Shown here piece by piece: positions 7,853 to 16,674 of a DNA stretch of 64,000 nucleotides. Below the pieces are notes generated by a model that worked only from the letters and a program-made list of their open reading frames with translations, did not search any database and was not told the DNA's origin. Both the position numbers and the translations under genes were made by a program. The stretch covers positions 620,001-684,000 of the forward strand of contig NZ_JAQQKV010000001.1 of NCBI RefSeq assembly GCF_028550435.1. Direction: 5' to 3'. Source of the DNA: Asticcacaulis machinosus (lineage in GTDB: Bacteria > Pseudomonadota > Alphaproteobacteria > Caulobacterales > Caulobacteraceae). Position 1 is the first letter of the stretch; each line of letters begins with the position of its first letter.

Positions 7853-8611
7853 CTATTTGTTCGAACTACGTACCGTGTTCGATGTGCGCACAACATCCGA
7901 CGCCTCGATAACATCGCTACGGCGGCCACGCGGAGCGGTATCCTCAGCCATTTGCGGCATCACGGCCGGCACGAACCACGAAGGGGCTGCCGGTGGCGCG
8001 CAATTCTTGTTCAGACCGATCCCTTTGAGGTATGCCCGGCGGACAACGCCAGCCTGGGTGGCACGGTCGATGGATTTTTGATGTTTTTCAGCACCGGTAA
8101 TTTTGCGCACCAGGCCACGCATCGGGATGATATCGCGGGCGGCTGATCTCACCGCACCTAATGTATAGTTGGTAGCGGCACGACCGCTCTTTTCCGTCAT
8201 GTCGCTTTCAGGGGGCGGCGGCTCATCGAAATCATCGCCCAGAACTTCATCTAAACGGCGAATTTCAGCGGCAATGCCTTCGCAGCGCTCCATGCCGGTC
8301 AGGTCGTAGGTTTTGGTTGAGGCCCGTATCAAAATAGCCGGAATATCGTCACGGCGCAGATTGAGGTCTTCGAGGGGCGCCGCCAGCGCATCACCAAAAC
8401 CATCACCGACATCCATAGCGCTCTTTTTCATGGTGGAGCCGATTTTGCCGTTTTTTGCCTTAGCCTTATCAGCATCGGCATATACGGGTTTTGATTCGAC
8501 CAGAGACATCTCGCCCGCTTCGGGTTTAGATGCACACGCTGTCATGCCAAGGCAGGTAAGGGTTATAACCCCCACCGCGCGCCCTAAGCTCAACGAAATT
8601 CCAGCGATCAC
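7853..8611 (-). CDS. Putative lipoprotein of unknown function
   Basis: A 252-residue protein with a basic-hydrophobic N-terminus and a lipobox-like end (LTCLGMTACASKP), so probably a membrane-anchored lipoprotein. The rest is polar, with a Pro/Glu patch (DEPPPPESD) and a C-terminal tail rich in Arg, Ser and Val. I placed the start at the GTG at 8611 because GGAGG lies six bases in front of it; the frame also holds an upstream GTG at 8626 that would overlap this ribosome site. It is transcribed away from tRNA-Lys. No family recognised. Confidence 0.65.
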   Translation of the reverse strand: MIAGISLSLGRAVGVITLTCLGMTACASKPEAGEMSLVESKPVYADADKAKAKNGKIGSTMKKSAMDVGDGFGDALAAPLEDLNLRRDDIPAILIRASTKTYDLTGMERCEGIAAEIRRLDEVLGDDFDEPPPPESDMTEKSGRAATNYTLGAVRSAARDIIPMRGLVRKITGAEKHQKSIDRATQAGVVRRAYLKGIGLNKNCAPPAAPSWFVPAVMPQMAEDTAPRGRRSDVIEASDVVRTSNTVRSSNK

Positions 8612-8753
8612 CGAAAACCTCCACACCTTTTACGCCATTAACCAATAAAACTGCGTCAAAATAAAGAGGATATGCTTGCGTAATCAGCAACACCTCTCTA
8701 TGTAGTCCCTCACCAACCGCCGCCCGGCATTTCGGGCGGCCATTGAGGAGAGT

Positions 8754-8830
8754 GAGCTCTTAGCTCAGCCGGCTAGAGCATCTGACTTTTAATCAGAGGG
8801 TCCTGGGTTCGAGTCCCAGAGAGCTCACCA
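8754..8830 (+). tRNA. tRNA-Lys (anticodon UUU)
   Basis: A full cloverleaf: acceptor arms GAGCTCT and AGAGCTC, D arm with TAGCTCAGCCGGCTAGAGCA, anticodon stem TCTGA/TCAGA with loop CTTTTAA (anticodon TTT), T arm CTGGG-TTCGAGT-CCCAG, discriminator A and an encoded CCA. Length 77. A GC-rich hairpin (8719-8740, arms GCCGCCCG and CGGGCGGC) precedes it by 13 bases without a T run. The 259 bases downstream, up to hspQ, show no gene that I can support. Confidence 0.97.
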
Positions 8831-9089
8831 TCTCACAAACCTCACGACATAATGCTCATTCGATTGTGGCGGCGCGCACAGTGCCATCTGATACATTTTG
8901 CCATCCGAGATCGTTGCCATATTGCATCACTCAAAAACCGCAAATCAAATACTGTGGTAACAGTGACACGATTTCAGGTGAGGTCAATACCGCAGATGAG
9001 TCTAACCGTTCTCTTCTATTATTTTATGACGGAACTTATAGGTTTTCGATTAGGGCTCGCTCACTCAAAATAAGTGACACCTAATTAGC

Positions 9090-9422
9090 TTAATTGGCCA
9101 GACGCATTTTGGGCAGGTAACGGCCATTTTCAAAGCGATCGAAAATCAGATCGGTTTGCGGGTGACGCAAAGGCTGCCCCGTATCATCGGCGTCAAGATT
9201 AGCCTCAGACGCGTAGGCAACATAACAACTGTCACCATTTTCAGCCAGCAGGTGGTAAAAGGGCTGGTTCTTTTCGGGCCGCACAGCCTCAGGAATGGCC
9301 AGCCACCATTCGTCCGCGTCCAGAAACTGCGGATCGACATCAAAAATGACGCCACGGAAATCGAACAGGCGATGGACAACGACCTGACCGATATCAAATT
9401 TTGCACTTCGTTGATGTGTCAT
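9090..9422 (-). CDS. hspQ: Heat shock protein HspQ
   Basis: A 110-residue protein of the HspQ/YccV family (hemimethylated-DNA-binding fold). In Escherichia coli it binds DnaA variants and is a specificity factor for Lon protease. The sequence matches well: FDIGQVVVHRLFDFRGVIFD, the NQPFYHLLAENGDSCYVAYA core and the closing HPQTDLIFDRFENGRY. ATG at 9422 begins MTHQRSAKF, the normal family start. It stands alone between tRNA-Lys and the ppx gene. A role in stress proteolysis is assumed from the family. Confidence 0.93.
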   Translation of the reverse strand: MTHQRSAKFDIGQVVVHRLFDFRGVIFDVDPQFLDADEWWLAIPEAVRPEKNQPFYHLLAENGDSCYVAYASEANLDADDTGQPLRHPQTDLIFDRFENGRYLPKMRLAN

Positions 9423-9671
9423 CGGACTAACCGTTCTGATCCAGAATTCCGGACAAAATGCACAATTAAATTGTTACCCCCGCCCCAGATCGATTCGCAT
9501 CGCTTTCATCAGGCCGCAGTCATGTTTTAGCGCGATTATTCAAAAAGGCCTTTCCCCTTCTCCCCTTGGTTGATAGTGTTTTCGCGAAGTGGGTGCATGT
9601 GGAGAGGATGCGGCAAAACCGCATCATTTCCAAGCAGACCGAAACATAAAATAACAATAAAAAAGCGGGGT

Positions 9672-10880
9672 ATGAGCCATATGACAAAGGCTCCCTCTGA
9701 CCACAACGGACGGCCTTCAGCCTCCGGCAAAGCCTTGAACCCCGCCTCGGACAGTCCGGGTGCGGCGCAACGTTCTGAGGGGTTGAAAAGACGCAGACAC
9801 AGGCCTGCCCCGAAACCCGCAACGACCGATGTGGTTCACTACGCGGCGCTTGATCTGGGTACCAATAACTGCCGGTTGATGATTGCGTCTTTCCAAAATG
9901 GCCAGTTCAAAATCGTCGAAGCTTTTTCGCGCATCGTCCGCCTGGGCGAAGGGGTCTCATCGACCGGGAACCTGCAACCCGCGGCAATGGACCGGGCGCT
10001 GGCCTCGCTTAAGCAATGTGCTGAAAAAATCAAACGCCGCGATGTTGTCCGTATTCGTGCGGTCGCGACCCAAGCCTGCCGCGCGGCCGCCAATGGAGCC
10101 GACTTTATCGCGCGCGTTGAGCGTGAAACCGGTCTGAAGCTGACCATCATTTCCCCCGAAGAAGAAGCCCGTCTGGCCGTGGTCGGGTGCGCCTCCCTGC
10201 TCGACACCCCCGCCAAGGCCGCGATCGTTATGGATGTCGGCGGTGGATCGACCGAGATTTCATGGCTGGATCTCAGTCAGTATACGCCCCCTAAAGATAT
10301 TGCGACAACCGGCAATCTGAAACTGATCAAAAACCACCCGCTGCCGAAATGCTGGCTGTCAATTCCCAAGGGCGTGGTCAATCTGGCTGAGCGGTTCCCA
10401 GAACCGAAAGACGGCGATCCCAAGGTCTGGTTTCAGGCGATGGTGGCTGATGTTCAGGCTGAACTGGAAAAATTTCGCGATGCCGACGGCATGACTGAGC
10501 ATTTTTTCAACGGCGACACCTACATGATCGGCACGTCAGGGGCGATCACGTCCCTGGCCGGAATGCACCTGGGGCTGGAACGCTATGACAGGTCGCGCGT
10601 GGACGGCCTGTGGATGACCCATGACGACTGTAAGGCCGTAATCCATCGCTTATTGGAACTGGGCCAAAAAGGGCGGGAGTTTGAGCCGTGCATCGGCAAA
10701 GACCGCGCCGATCTGGTGCTGGCGGGGGCGGCACTGCTTGAGGCCGTGCAGAACCTGTGGCCATCCCAGCGCCTGAGGGTTGCCGACCGTGGCCTGCGCG
10801 AAGGTTTGCTGCTGTCGATGATCAAAAAGAAAACCCGGCGCCGACGCCGGCGCAAACCGGGCGCAAATAAACCGGCATAA
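9672..10880 (+). CDS. Ppx/GppA family phosphatase (exopolyphosphatase)
   Basis: Ppx/GppA enzymes remove phosphate from polyphosphate or from pppGpp, tying phosphate storage to the stringent response. This 402-residue protein has the actin-like ATPase fold start YAALDLGTNNCRLMIA, the RIVRLGEGVSS loop and the phosphate loop VMDVGGGSTEISWLD. It lacks the C-terminal HD-like half of long Ppx proteins. The C-terminus is strikingly basic (KKKTRRRRRRKPGANKPA), perhaps to bind polyphosphate or nucleic acid. I took ATG 9672, after GGGG, since the frame further upstream has no family match; ATG 9681 is possible. Confidence 0.9.
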   Translation: MSHMTKAPSDHNGRPSASGKALNPASDSPGAAQRSEGLKRRRHRPAPKPATTDVVHYAALDLGTNNCRLMIASFQNGQFKIVEAFSRIVRLGEGVSSTGNLQPAAMDRALASLKQCAEKIKRRDVVRIRAVATQACRAAANGADFIARVERETGLKLTIISPEEEARLAVVGCASLLDTPAKAAIVMDVGGGSTEISWLDLSQYTPPKDIATTGNLKLIKNHPLPKCWLSIPKGVVNLAERFPEPKDGDPKVWFQAMVADVQAELEKFRDADGMTEHFFNGDTYMIGTSGAITSLAGMHLGLERYDRSRVDGLWMTHDDCKAVIHRLLELGQKGREFEPCIGKDRADLVLAGAALLEAVQNLWPSQRLRVADRGLREGLLLSMIKKKTRRRRRRKPGANKPA

Positions 10881-10910
10881 AAAAAGCCCCGGATGTCCGG
10901 GGCTTTTTTG
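10881..10910. terminator. Bidirectional intrinsic terminator
   Basis: Arms AAAAAGCCCCGGA and TCCGGGGCTTTTTT around TG, placed between the convergent ppx and exported cyclophilin genes. It has an A run on one side and a T run on the other, so it can serve both strands. It touches both stop codons. Confidence 0.9.
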
Positions 10911-10911
10911 A

Positions 10912-11769
10912 TTATTCGGCTTTCGTTGGCACTGTGATGTCGCAGGCGGAGAAATCAGCGCCCTTTTCTTTGCGGGTCTTTTCAATCAGATCGGCAAAAG
11001 CTTTTGAGCCGGTATTCATGACCTTAACCTTGGGACGGTCGGCTTCGGGAATGTCAGCCATGATCTGAACCTTGGTCATGGTGTCCGGATCAAGCGCCGG
11101 CTCACCGAGTTTCAGCTTACGCACCACATCCAATCCCTGCACCGTCATACCAAAGGCCGTATAGCGCTTTTCCAGAGCCGCATTATAAGAGCGCATCAGG
11201 AAGAACTGCGAATTGGCCGAGTTATTGTCACCCGCACGGGCCATACCCAGCACGCCGGCGCAATAGAGCCCCCAGGCGTGAACCTTACCGTCCTTGGCGA
11301 TCGGGATCAGCTCCTGAACCTGTGACTGCACCGGCATGGCCCCAAGATAGCCAATTTGGGATCCACGCGGACGTGAGGCCGTTACCATCGGAAAATCAGC
11401 ACCGTGACGGATGGTAAATTCACCGGGCACGTTGGGGAGGGTTGAACCGCCCTCACCGGTACCTTGCGGATCGCCGGTCTGGGCCATAAAGCCCTCAATC
11501 ACGCGGTGGAATTTCAGACCGTTGTAAAAACCCTGACGGGTTAGTGTTTTCATGCGCTCAACGTGCTGCGGGGCCAGTTCGGGGTACATTTCAACAACCA
11601 CACGACCTTTGCTGGTGTCGATCACCAGCGTGTTTTCCGCATTCAGGTCACGCCATTCCGATGCTGCCAAAGACTGAGATTGCGCGACAGCCGCACTGAC
11701 CGGCGCCAGCGCCACAACGGCCGCCGTCAGCCCTAAAACTGCGGATTTAAATTTCAGAACAGACATCAT
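10912..11769 (-). CDS. Exported peptidyl-prolyl cis-trans isomerase (cyclophilin)
   Basis: A 285-residue cyclophilin with a signal peptide (hydrophobic core GLTAAVVALAPVSAAVA, cleavage near AQS), so it works in the periplasm. The domain shows FYNGLKFHRVIEGFMAQTGD, SANSQFFLM and EKRYTAFGMTV. Compared with the 155-residue copy it has an insertion (about residues 115-170, SRPRGSQIGYLGAMPVQSQV) and a C-terminal extension ending CDITVPTKAE. It follows coaD with a three-base gap in the gyrA-coaD-ppi order, so it is probably co-transcribed. Confidence 0.93.
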   Translation of the reverse strand: MMSVLKFKSAVLGLTAAVVALAPVSAAVAQSQSLAASEWRDLNAENTLVIDTSKGRVVVEMYPELAPQHVERMKTLTRQGFYNGLKFHRVIEGFMAQTGDPQGTGEGGSTLPNVPGEFTIRHGADFPMVTASRPRGSQIGYLGAMPVQSQVQELIPIAKDGKVHAWGLYCAGVLGMARAGDNNSANSQFFLMRSYNAALEKRYTAFGMTVQGLDVVRKLKLGEPALDPDTMTKVQIMADIPEADRPKVKVMNTGSKAFADLIEKTRKEKGADFSACDITVPTKAE

Positions 11770-11772
11770 GTC

Positions 11773-12255
11773 TTATTTTCCCACCTTCGCCAAAAGCCGT
11801 GCTGCCACGCTTTCCGATACAAACGGCGCAATATTGCCGCCCAATTGGGCTATTTCTTTGACCAAGCGCGACGCAATCGCCTGATGGCGCGGGTCAGCCA
11901 TTAAAAAAACCGTCTCAAGCTCACGATTAAGCTGTTGGTTCATGGCTGTCATCTGAAATTCGTATTCAAAATCGGCCACAGCGCGCAAACCGCGGATAAT
12001 CACGCTGGCGCCCACCTCCTGGGCATAGTGCATCAGCAGGCTGTCGAAGGCCGCCACCTCAACCCGATCCCCCAGATGCCGGGTCTCGAAGCGCACCATT
12101 TCCACCCGTTCTTCGAGTGTGAACATAGGCGTCTTGCCGATATTACGCGCCACACCGATCACTAATCTGTCGACCAGCTTGACGGCCCGTCCGATGATAT
12201 CGGAATGGCCATTGGTGATCGGATCGAACGTGCCCGGATAAAGACCGATACGCAT
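11773..12255 (-). CDS. coaD: Phosphopantetheine adenylyltransferase
   Basis: CoaD joins ATP and 4'-phosphopantetheine to give dephospho-CoA, the fourth step of coenzyme A synthesis. The 160-residue protein has the nucleotidyltransferase signature GTFDPITNGHSDI (the T/HxGH motif), VIIRGLRAVADFEYE and the MNQQLNRELETVFLMADP block. Its length is standard. It lies between gyrA and the exported cyclophilin with very short gaps, so one transcript is likely. Confidence 0.97.
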   Translation of the reverse strand: MRIGLYPGTFDPITNGHSDIIGRAVKLVDRLVIGVARNIGKTPMFTLEERVEMVRFETRHLGDRVEVAAFDSLLMHYAQEVGASVIIRGLRAVADFEYEFQMTAMNQQLNRELETVFLMADPRHQAIASRLVKEIAQLGGNIAPFVSESVAARLLAKVGK

Positions 12256-12276
12256 GAACAGCCCCCTCTTTTTTAT

Positions 12277-15036
12277 TTATTCGGTAGCAGTGCCAGCATC
12301 AGTCTCGGGTTCTCCGGCGGCATCGCCCTCGTCCTCAGCACTTTCGGCCAGACGCTCCACCGACACAACCTTTTCGCCCGACGTGCGGAAGATGGTCACG
12401 CCTTGGGTATTACGACTGGCGATACGCACCTGCGACACACGCGTGCGGGTCAGTTGCCCGCCGTCGGTGACCAGAAGCAACTGATCACTGTCCTCTACCG
12501 GGAAGGAGGCCACCAGCTTGCCGCCGCGTTTTGAAAGGTCGATCGCGACGATCCCCTGCCCGCCCCGGCCGGTACGGCGGTAATCATAGGACGATGTACG
12601 CTTGCCAAAGCCGGTATCGGCAATGGTCAGGATAAACTCTTCGGCTGCGCCCAGTTCGGCAATGCGTTCCGGTGTCAGCGAGGCTTCGTCCGCACCTTCA
12701 TCGCCGTCGTCTTCAACGGCCACAGACACGTCTTCGCCTTCTCCACTGACGGCGGCGCGCATGGCAGCCGCGTGTTTCAGATAGGCGGTCCGCTCCGCAG
12801 GCGTTGCCGCCACACGGCGTAAGATTGCCATCGAAATCACGCTGTCATCAGCCCCAAGGCGCACACCGCGCACGCCGGTTGAACTGCGGCCCGCAAAGAC
12901 GCGCACTTCATCGACGGCAAAGCGGATCGAACGGCCCGACGCGGTCGACAGCAGTACATCCTGATCTTCGGTGCAGATGGCCACGCCCACAATCGCATCG
13001 CCGTCTTCCAGCTTCATGGCGATTTTGCCGGCGCGGTTGACGTTGACGAAATCCGACAGTTTATTCCGACGCACATCGCCGGAGCGGGTGGCAAAAATGA
13101 TGTCGAGCTTATCCCAGGCTGCCTCTTCTTCCGGCAGGGCCAGAATATTGGTGACGACTTCGCCTTTATCGAGCGGCAGCAGGTTGACGAACGCCTTGCC
13201 CTTGGACTGAGGATTACCGAGCGGCAGCTTCCAGACCTTAAGCTTATAGGCCTTACCCGCCGATGAGAAGAACAGCATCGGCTGGTGGGTCGAAGCTGCG
13301 AAAATGCCGGTGATGGCGTCCTCGTCCTTCATGGCCATGCCGGAACGGCCCTTGCCGCCGCGATGCTGGGTGCGGTAGGCGGTCAGCGCCGTGCGCTTGA
13401 CATAGCCGGAATGGGTGACGGTTACGACCATGTCCTCGCGCGGGATCAGGTCTTCGTCTTCAATATCGCCTTCGCCGTCCACGATTTCGGTCCGGCGCGG
13501 CACGGCGAACTGGTCGCGCACCTCAATCAGTTCATCACGGACAATGCCTAAGATTTTCTCACGCGACGACAGGATTTCAAGGAACCCGGCAATCGCCCCC
13601 GCCAGGGTGCGGGCTTCGCCAAAGATTTCGTCCTGCCCCAGTCCGGTCAGGCGCGACAGGGTCAGCGCCAGAATAGCACGCGCCTGCTCATCGGTCAGAC
13701 GGACATTGGAGCCATCCAGCACGATCGAGCGCGGATCGGCGATCAGGTCGATCAGCGGCGACATTTCGCCGGCCGGCCAGTCGCGCGCCGTCAAACGCTC
13801 ACGCGCTTCGGACGGATCGGCAGAAGAGCGGATAATGTGGATCACTTCGTCGATATTGGCGACCGCAATGGCCAGACCGACCAAGACGTGGCCGCGGTCA
13901 CGGGCCTTGTTCAGTTCAAACTTGGTGCGGCGGATAACCACGTCTTCGCGGAACTCAAGGAATAGTTCCAGAAGCTTACGCAGGCCCATCTGCTGCGGCC
14001 GGCCATGATTGAGCGCCAGCATGTTGACGCCAAAGCTGGTTTGCAGCGCCGTATAGCGGAAAAGCTGGTTGAGGATGACATCGCCCGACGCATCGCGCTT
14101 AAGCTCAACGACGATACGCATACCCTGACGGTCGCTTTCGTCGCGGATGTCGGCAATGCCCTCAATGCGCTTATCACGCACCAATTCGGCAATATGTTCG
14201 ATCAGGGACGCTTTGTTGACCTGATAGGGGATTTCGGTAACGACGATAGCTTCACGGTCTTTGCGGATGGTTTCCACGCTGGCCTTGGAGCGCATGATCA
14301 CCGAACCACGCCCGGTCATCAGGGCCTGACGCGCTCCGGAGCGGCCTAAGATTTCGCCACCCGTCGGGAAATCCGGCCCCGGCACGAATTCCAGCAGTTC
14401 CTCAAGCGAAATATCAGGTGTCTCAAGTAAGGCCAGACAGGCATTGACGATTTCACCCAGATTGTGCGGCGGAATATTGGTGGCCATACCCACCGCGATG
14501 CCACCGGCGCCATTGACCAGAAGATTCGGGATGCGTGACGGCAGGACGGTGGGCTCTTCTTCCTTACCGTCATAGTTCGGCTGGAAATCGACCGTGTCCT
14601 TATCGATGTCGGCCAGTATCGGCATGGCAGCCTTGGCCAGACGGCATTCGGTATAACGCATGGCGGCGGGCATATCACCGTCAACCGAGCCGAAATTGCC
14701 CTGCCCGTCGATCAGCACCAGCCCCATCGAAAACGGCTGCGCCATACGCACCAGCGCCATATAGATCGCCGCATCACCGTGCGGGTGCAGACGCCCCATG
14801 ACGTCACCGACCGGGCGGGCGCATTTCACATAGGACTTCTCAGGCGTATAGCCCGATTGCTGCATCATATAGAGAATGCGGCGGTGCACCGGCTTCAAAC
14901 CATCACGGGCGTCCGGCAAAGCGCGTGAAACAATCACGCTCATGGCATAGTCGAGATAGGAGCGCTTCAGCTCATCTTCGATGGCAATATGGGCAATGCC
15001 GCCAGAGGGAATACCGGGAAGATTGGAAACAGTCAT
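12277..15036 (-). CDS. gyrA: DNA gyrase subunit A
   Basis: GyrA is the breakage-reunion subunit of gyrase, which adds negative supercoils with GyrB. The 919-residue protein has the winged-helix start [17 protein letters not shown], the catalytic tyrosine in [10 protein letters not shown] (Tyr128), and a six-blade C-terminal domain with the GyrA box as QHRGGKGR, which separates it from ParC. The quinolone-determining region reads [13 protein letters not shown]: the residues matching E. coli Ser83 and Asp87 are Ala89 and Met93. The C-terminal part carries two acidic inserts ([15 protein letters not shown] and the last 25 residues), making it longer than the E. coli protein. It heads the gyrA-coaD-ppi unit. 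Confidence 0.97.
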   Translation of the reverse strand: MTVSNLPGIPSGGIAHIAIEDELKRSYLDYAMSVIVSRALPDARDGLKPVHRRILYMMQQSGYTPEKSYVKCARPVGDVMGRLHPHGDAAIYMALVRMAQPFSMGLVLIDGQGNFGSVDGDMPAAMRYTECRLAKAAMPILADIDKDTVDFQPNYDGKEEEPTVLPSRIPNLLVNGAGGIAVGMATNIPPHNLGEIVNACLALLETPDISLEELLEFVPGPDFPTGGEILGRSGARQALMTGRGSVIMRSKASVETIRKDREAIVVTEIPYQVNKASLIEHIAELVRDKRIEGIADIRDESDRQGMRIVVELKRDASGDVILNQLFRYTALQTSFGVNMLALNHGRPQQMGLRKLLELFLEFREDVVIRRTKFELNKARDRGHVLVGLAIAVANIDEVIHIIRSSADPSEARERLTARDWPAGEMSPLIDLIADPRSIVLDGSNVRLTDEQARAILALTLSRLTGLGQDEIFGEARTLAGAIAGFLEILSSREKILGIVRDELIEVRDQFAVPRRTEIVDGEGDIEDEDLIPREDMVVTVTHSGYVKRTALTAYRTQHRGGKGRSGMAMKDEDAITGIFAASTHQPMLFFSSAGKAYKLKVWKLPLGNPQSKGKAFVNLLPLDKGEVVTNILALPEEEAAWDKLDIIFATRSGDVRRNKLSDFVNVNRAGKIAMKLEDGDAIVGVAICTEDQDVLLSTASGRSIRFAVDEVRVFAGRSSTGVRGVRLGADDSVISMAILRRVAATPAERTAYLKHAAAMRAAVSGEGEDVSVAVEDDGDEGADEASLTPERIAELGAAEEFILTIADTGFGKRTSSYDYRRTGRGGQGIVAIDLSKRGGKLVASFPVEDSDQLLLVTDGGQLTRTRVSQVRIASRNTQGVTIFRTSGEKVVSVERLAESAEDEGDAAGEPETDAGTATE

Positions 15037-15198
15037 AAGGCTGCGGTCTTTGCGTTACGGATACGATGGGGAATCACTTAGACCACAAGTTAGCACGGCC
15101 CAAAGCGATCATCAAAACAGGCGTTAACCTCTAAACGGTAACGCGCCCCAAAGCAAATAACCGTCGCCATCAGATGTGGATATGAGCCGACGTCAAAG

Positions 15199-15226
15199 AA
15201 AAGGCGGTCCGAAGACCGCCTTTTTA
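15199..15226 (-). terminator. Intrinsic terminator of the RND efflux operon
   Basis: Arms AAAGGCGGTC and GACCGCCTTT around CGAA. Read on the minus strand, the helix follows the stop of the outer-membrane factor gene by only a few bases and ends in TTTTCTTT. It lies between that gene and the gyrA promoter region. Confidence 0.85.
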
Positions 15227-15228
15227 CA

Positions 15229-16653
15229 TTACTGATTGGCCGCCGAAACATCGGTGCCGGTCTCAGACACCAGACCGCCACCCAAAGCGCGATAAAGATC
15301 GACCAGATTGGCCGAGCGATTATAGCGCGCCTGAATGAGGCCCTGCTGGGACTGGTAAAGTGTGCGTTGTGAATCCAGCAGGGTGATATAGCTGTCCACA
15401 CCACGATCAAAGCGGGCCTGAGCCAGTCTTTGACTGTCAGTAGACGCGGCGACCACGCGCTCGGAAGCCGTAATTTGCTGATCAATGGTCGATTTGGTGG
15501 CCAGCGCATCCGCCACTTCGCGGAAGGCAGACTGAATGGCCTTTTCATAAGCGGCCACGGCAATATCGCGCTGAACCTGCGCGCTTTTCAGGCCCGCCCG
15601 GTTAGCGCCACCGGCAAAGATCGGCACCGAAATGGACGGCGCAAAGCTCCAGGTCGAGGTGCCGCTTGAGAACAGATCCCCGAATTCCGGGCTAACCGAT
15701 CCGGTTGAACCTGTCAGTGAAATACGCGGGAAAAAGGCCGCGCGCGCCGCACCGATATTGGCGTTCTGAGCCTTAAGGTCATATTCGGCAGCCGCCACAT
15801 CCGGCCGGTTGATCAGCACCTCAGACGGCAAGCCCACCGAAAGGTCGGAGCGCACGGCGCCGGTTTGCGGGAATGAGGTCGGCAGATATTCCGCCGGAAC
15901 TTGTGATCCGACCAGCAGAGTCAGGGCATTTTTATCGCGTTCGACCTGCGCCGTCAGGGTGGCGACATCAGATCTCGCCTGCTCGGTCAGGATTTCAAGC
16001 TGACGCAACTGAAGCTGATCAGCCACGCCCAAATCAAAGCTGCGCTTGGTCAGATTATAGCCGTCCTCGCGCGCCTTCAATGTATCACGCGACAGGCGCA
16101 AAAGATCCTGATCCGCCGCCAGAGCCAGCCAGGCATTGGCCGTTTCCGCCATGAGCGAAATCTGAGCCGAACGGCGGGCCTCATCAGTGGCGAAATAGCT
16201 CTCTAACGCTGCCCGGCTGAGCGAGCGCACCCGGCCAAACAGGTCGAGTTCGTAAGACAGCCCCAGATTGGCGCTATAGCTTTCGGTCTCTCCCGCCGCC
16301 GGTGTGTCAGCCTTGGTGCCCGCCAAACCGGCATCGACATAAGGCACCAGATTAGCGCGCTGGATACGGTATTGAGCCCGCGCCAGTTCGACATTAAGCA
16401 CCGCCTGACGCAGATCGCGGTTGTTGGTCAGGGCCAGATCAATCGTGCTTTGAAGCGCCGGATCAAGGAAGACATCCTTCCACGGCAGGCTCTCGGCCGA
16501 AGCCGTACCAGTGGTATCCGGTGCGATCGGCCAGCTTTGGGCGACCGGCATAAGCGGACGCTCATATTTCGGTGCCAGGGTGCAGGCGCTGAGGGCCAAA
16601 GCCCCCAGCACGCTGGTTGTCGTGAGCAGGACAACAGATTTTATACGCGTCAT
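15229..16653 (-). CDS. RND efflux outer-membrane lipoprotein (OprM/NodT family)
   Basis: The outer-membrane channel of a tripartite pump. It is 474 residues with a lipobox signal peptide (LGALALSACTLAPKYERP), so the mature protein starts at an acylated Cys. The family's two structural repeats are visible: the alpha-helical barrel parts with RAQYRIQRANLVPYVDAG and AARAAFFPRISLTGSTGS, and the ending LIQARYNRSANLVDLYRALG with GGG. It is the last gene of the operon, 21 bases after the pump gene, and is closed by a terminator. Confidence 0.94.
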   Translation of the reverse strand: MTRIKSVVLLTTTSVLGALALSACTLAPKYERPLMPVAQSWPIAPDTTGTASAESLPWKDVFLDPALQSTIDLALTNNRDLRQAVLNVELARAQYRIQRANLVPYVDAGLAGTKADTPAAGETESYSANLGLSYELDLFGRVRSLSRAALESYFATDEARRSAQISLMAETANAWLALAADQDLLRLSRDTLKAREDGYNLTKRSFDLGVADQLQLRQLEILTEQARSDVATLTAQVERDKNALTLLVGSQVPAEYLPTSFPQTGAVRSDLSVGLPSEVLINRPDVAAAEYDLKAQNANIGAARAAFFPRISLTGSTGSVSPEFGDLFSSGTSTWSFAPSISVPIFAGGANRAGLKSAQVQRDIAVAAYEKAIQSAFREVADALATKSTIDQQITASERVVAASTDSQRLAQARFDRGVDSYITLLDSQRTLYQSQQGLIQARYNRSANLVDLYRALGGGLVSETGTDVSAANQ

Positions 16654-16674
16654 TATTTAGGTCTCCGTGCTCAA

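Noticed and set aside
15090..15563. Minus-strand frame of 157 codons at the end of the efflux operon
   Set aside because: It overlaps the outer-membrane factor gene in another frame and runs through its terminator.
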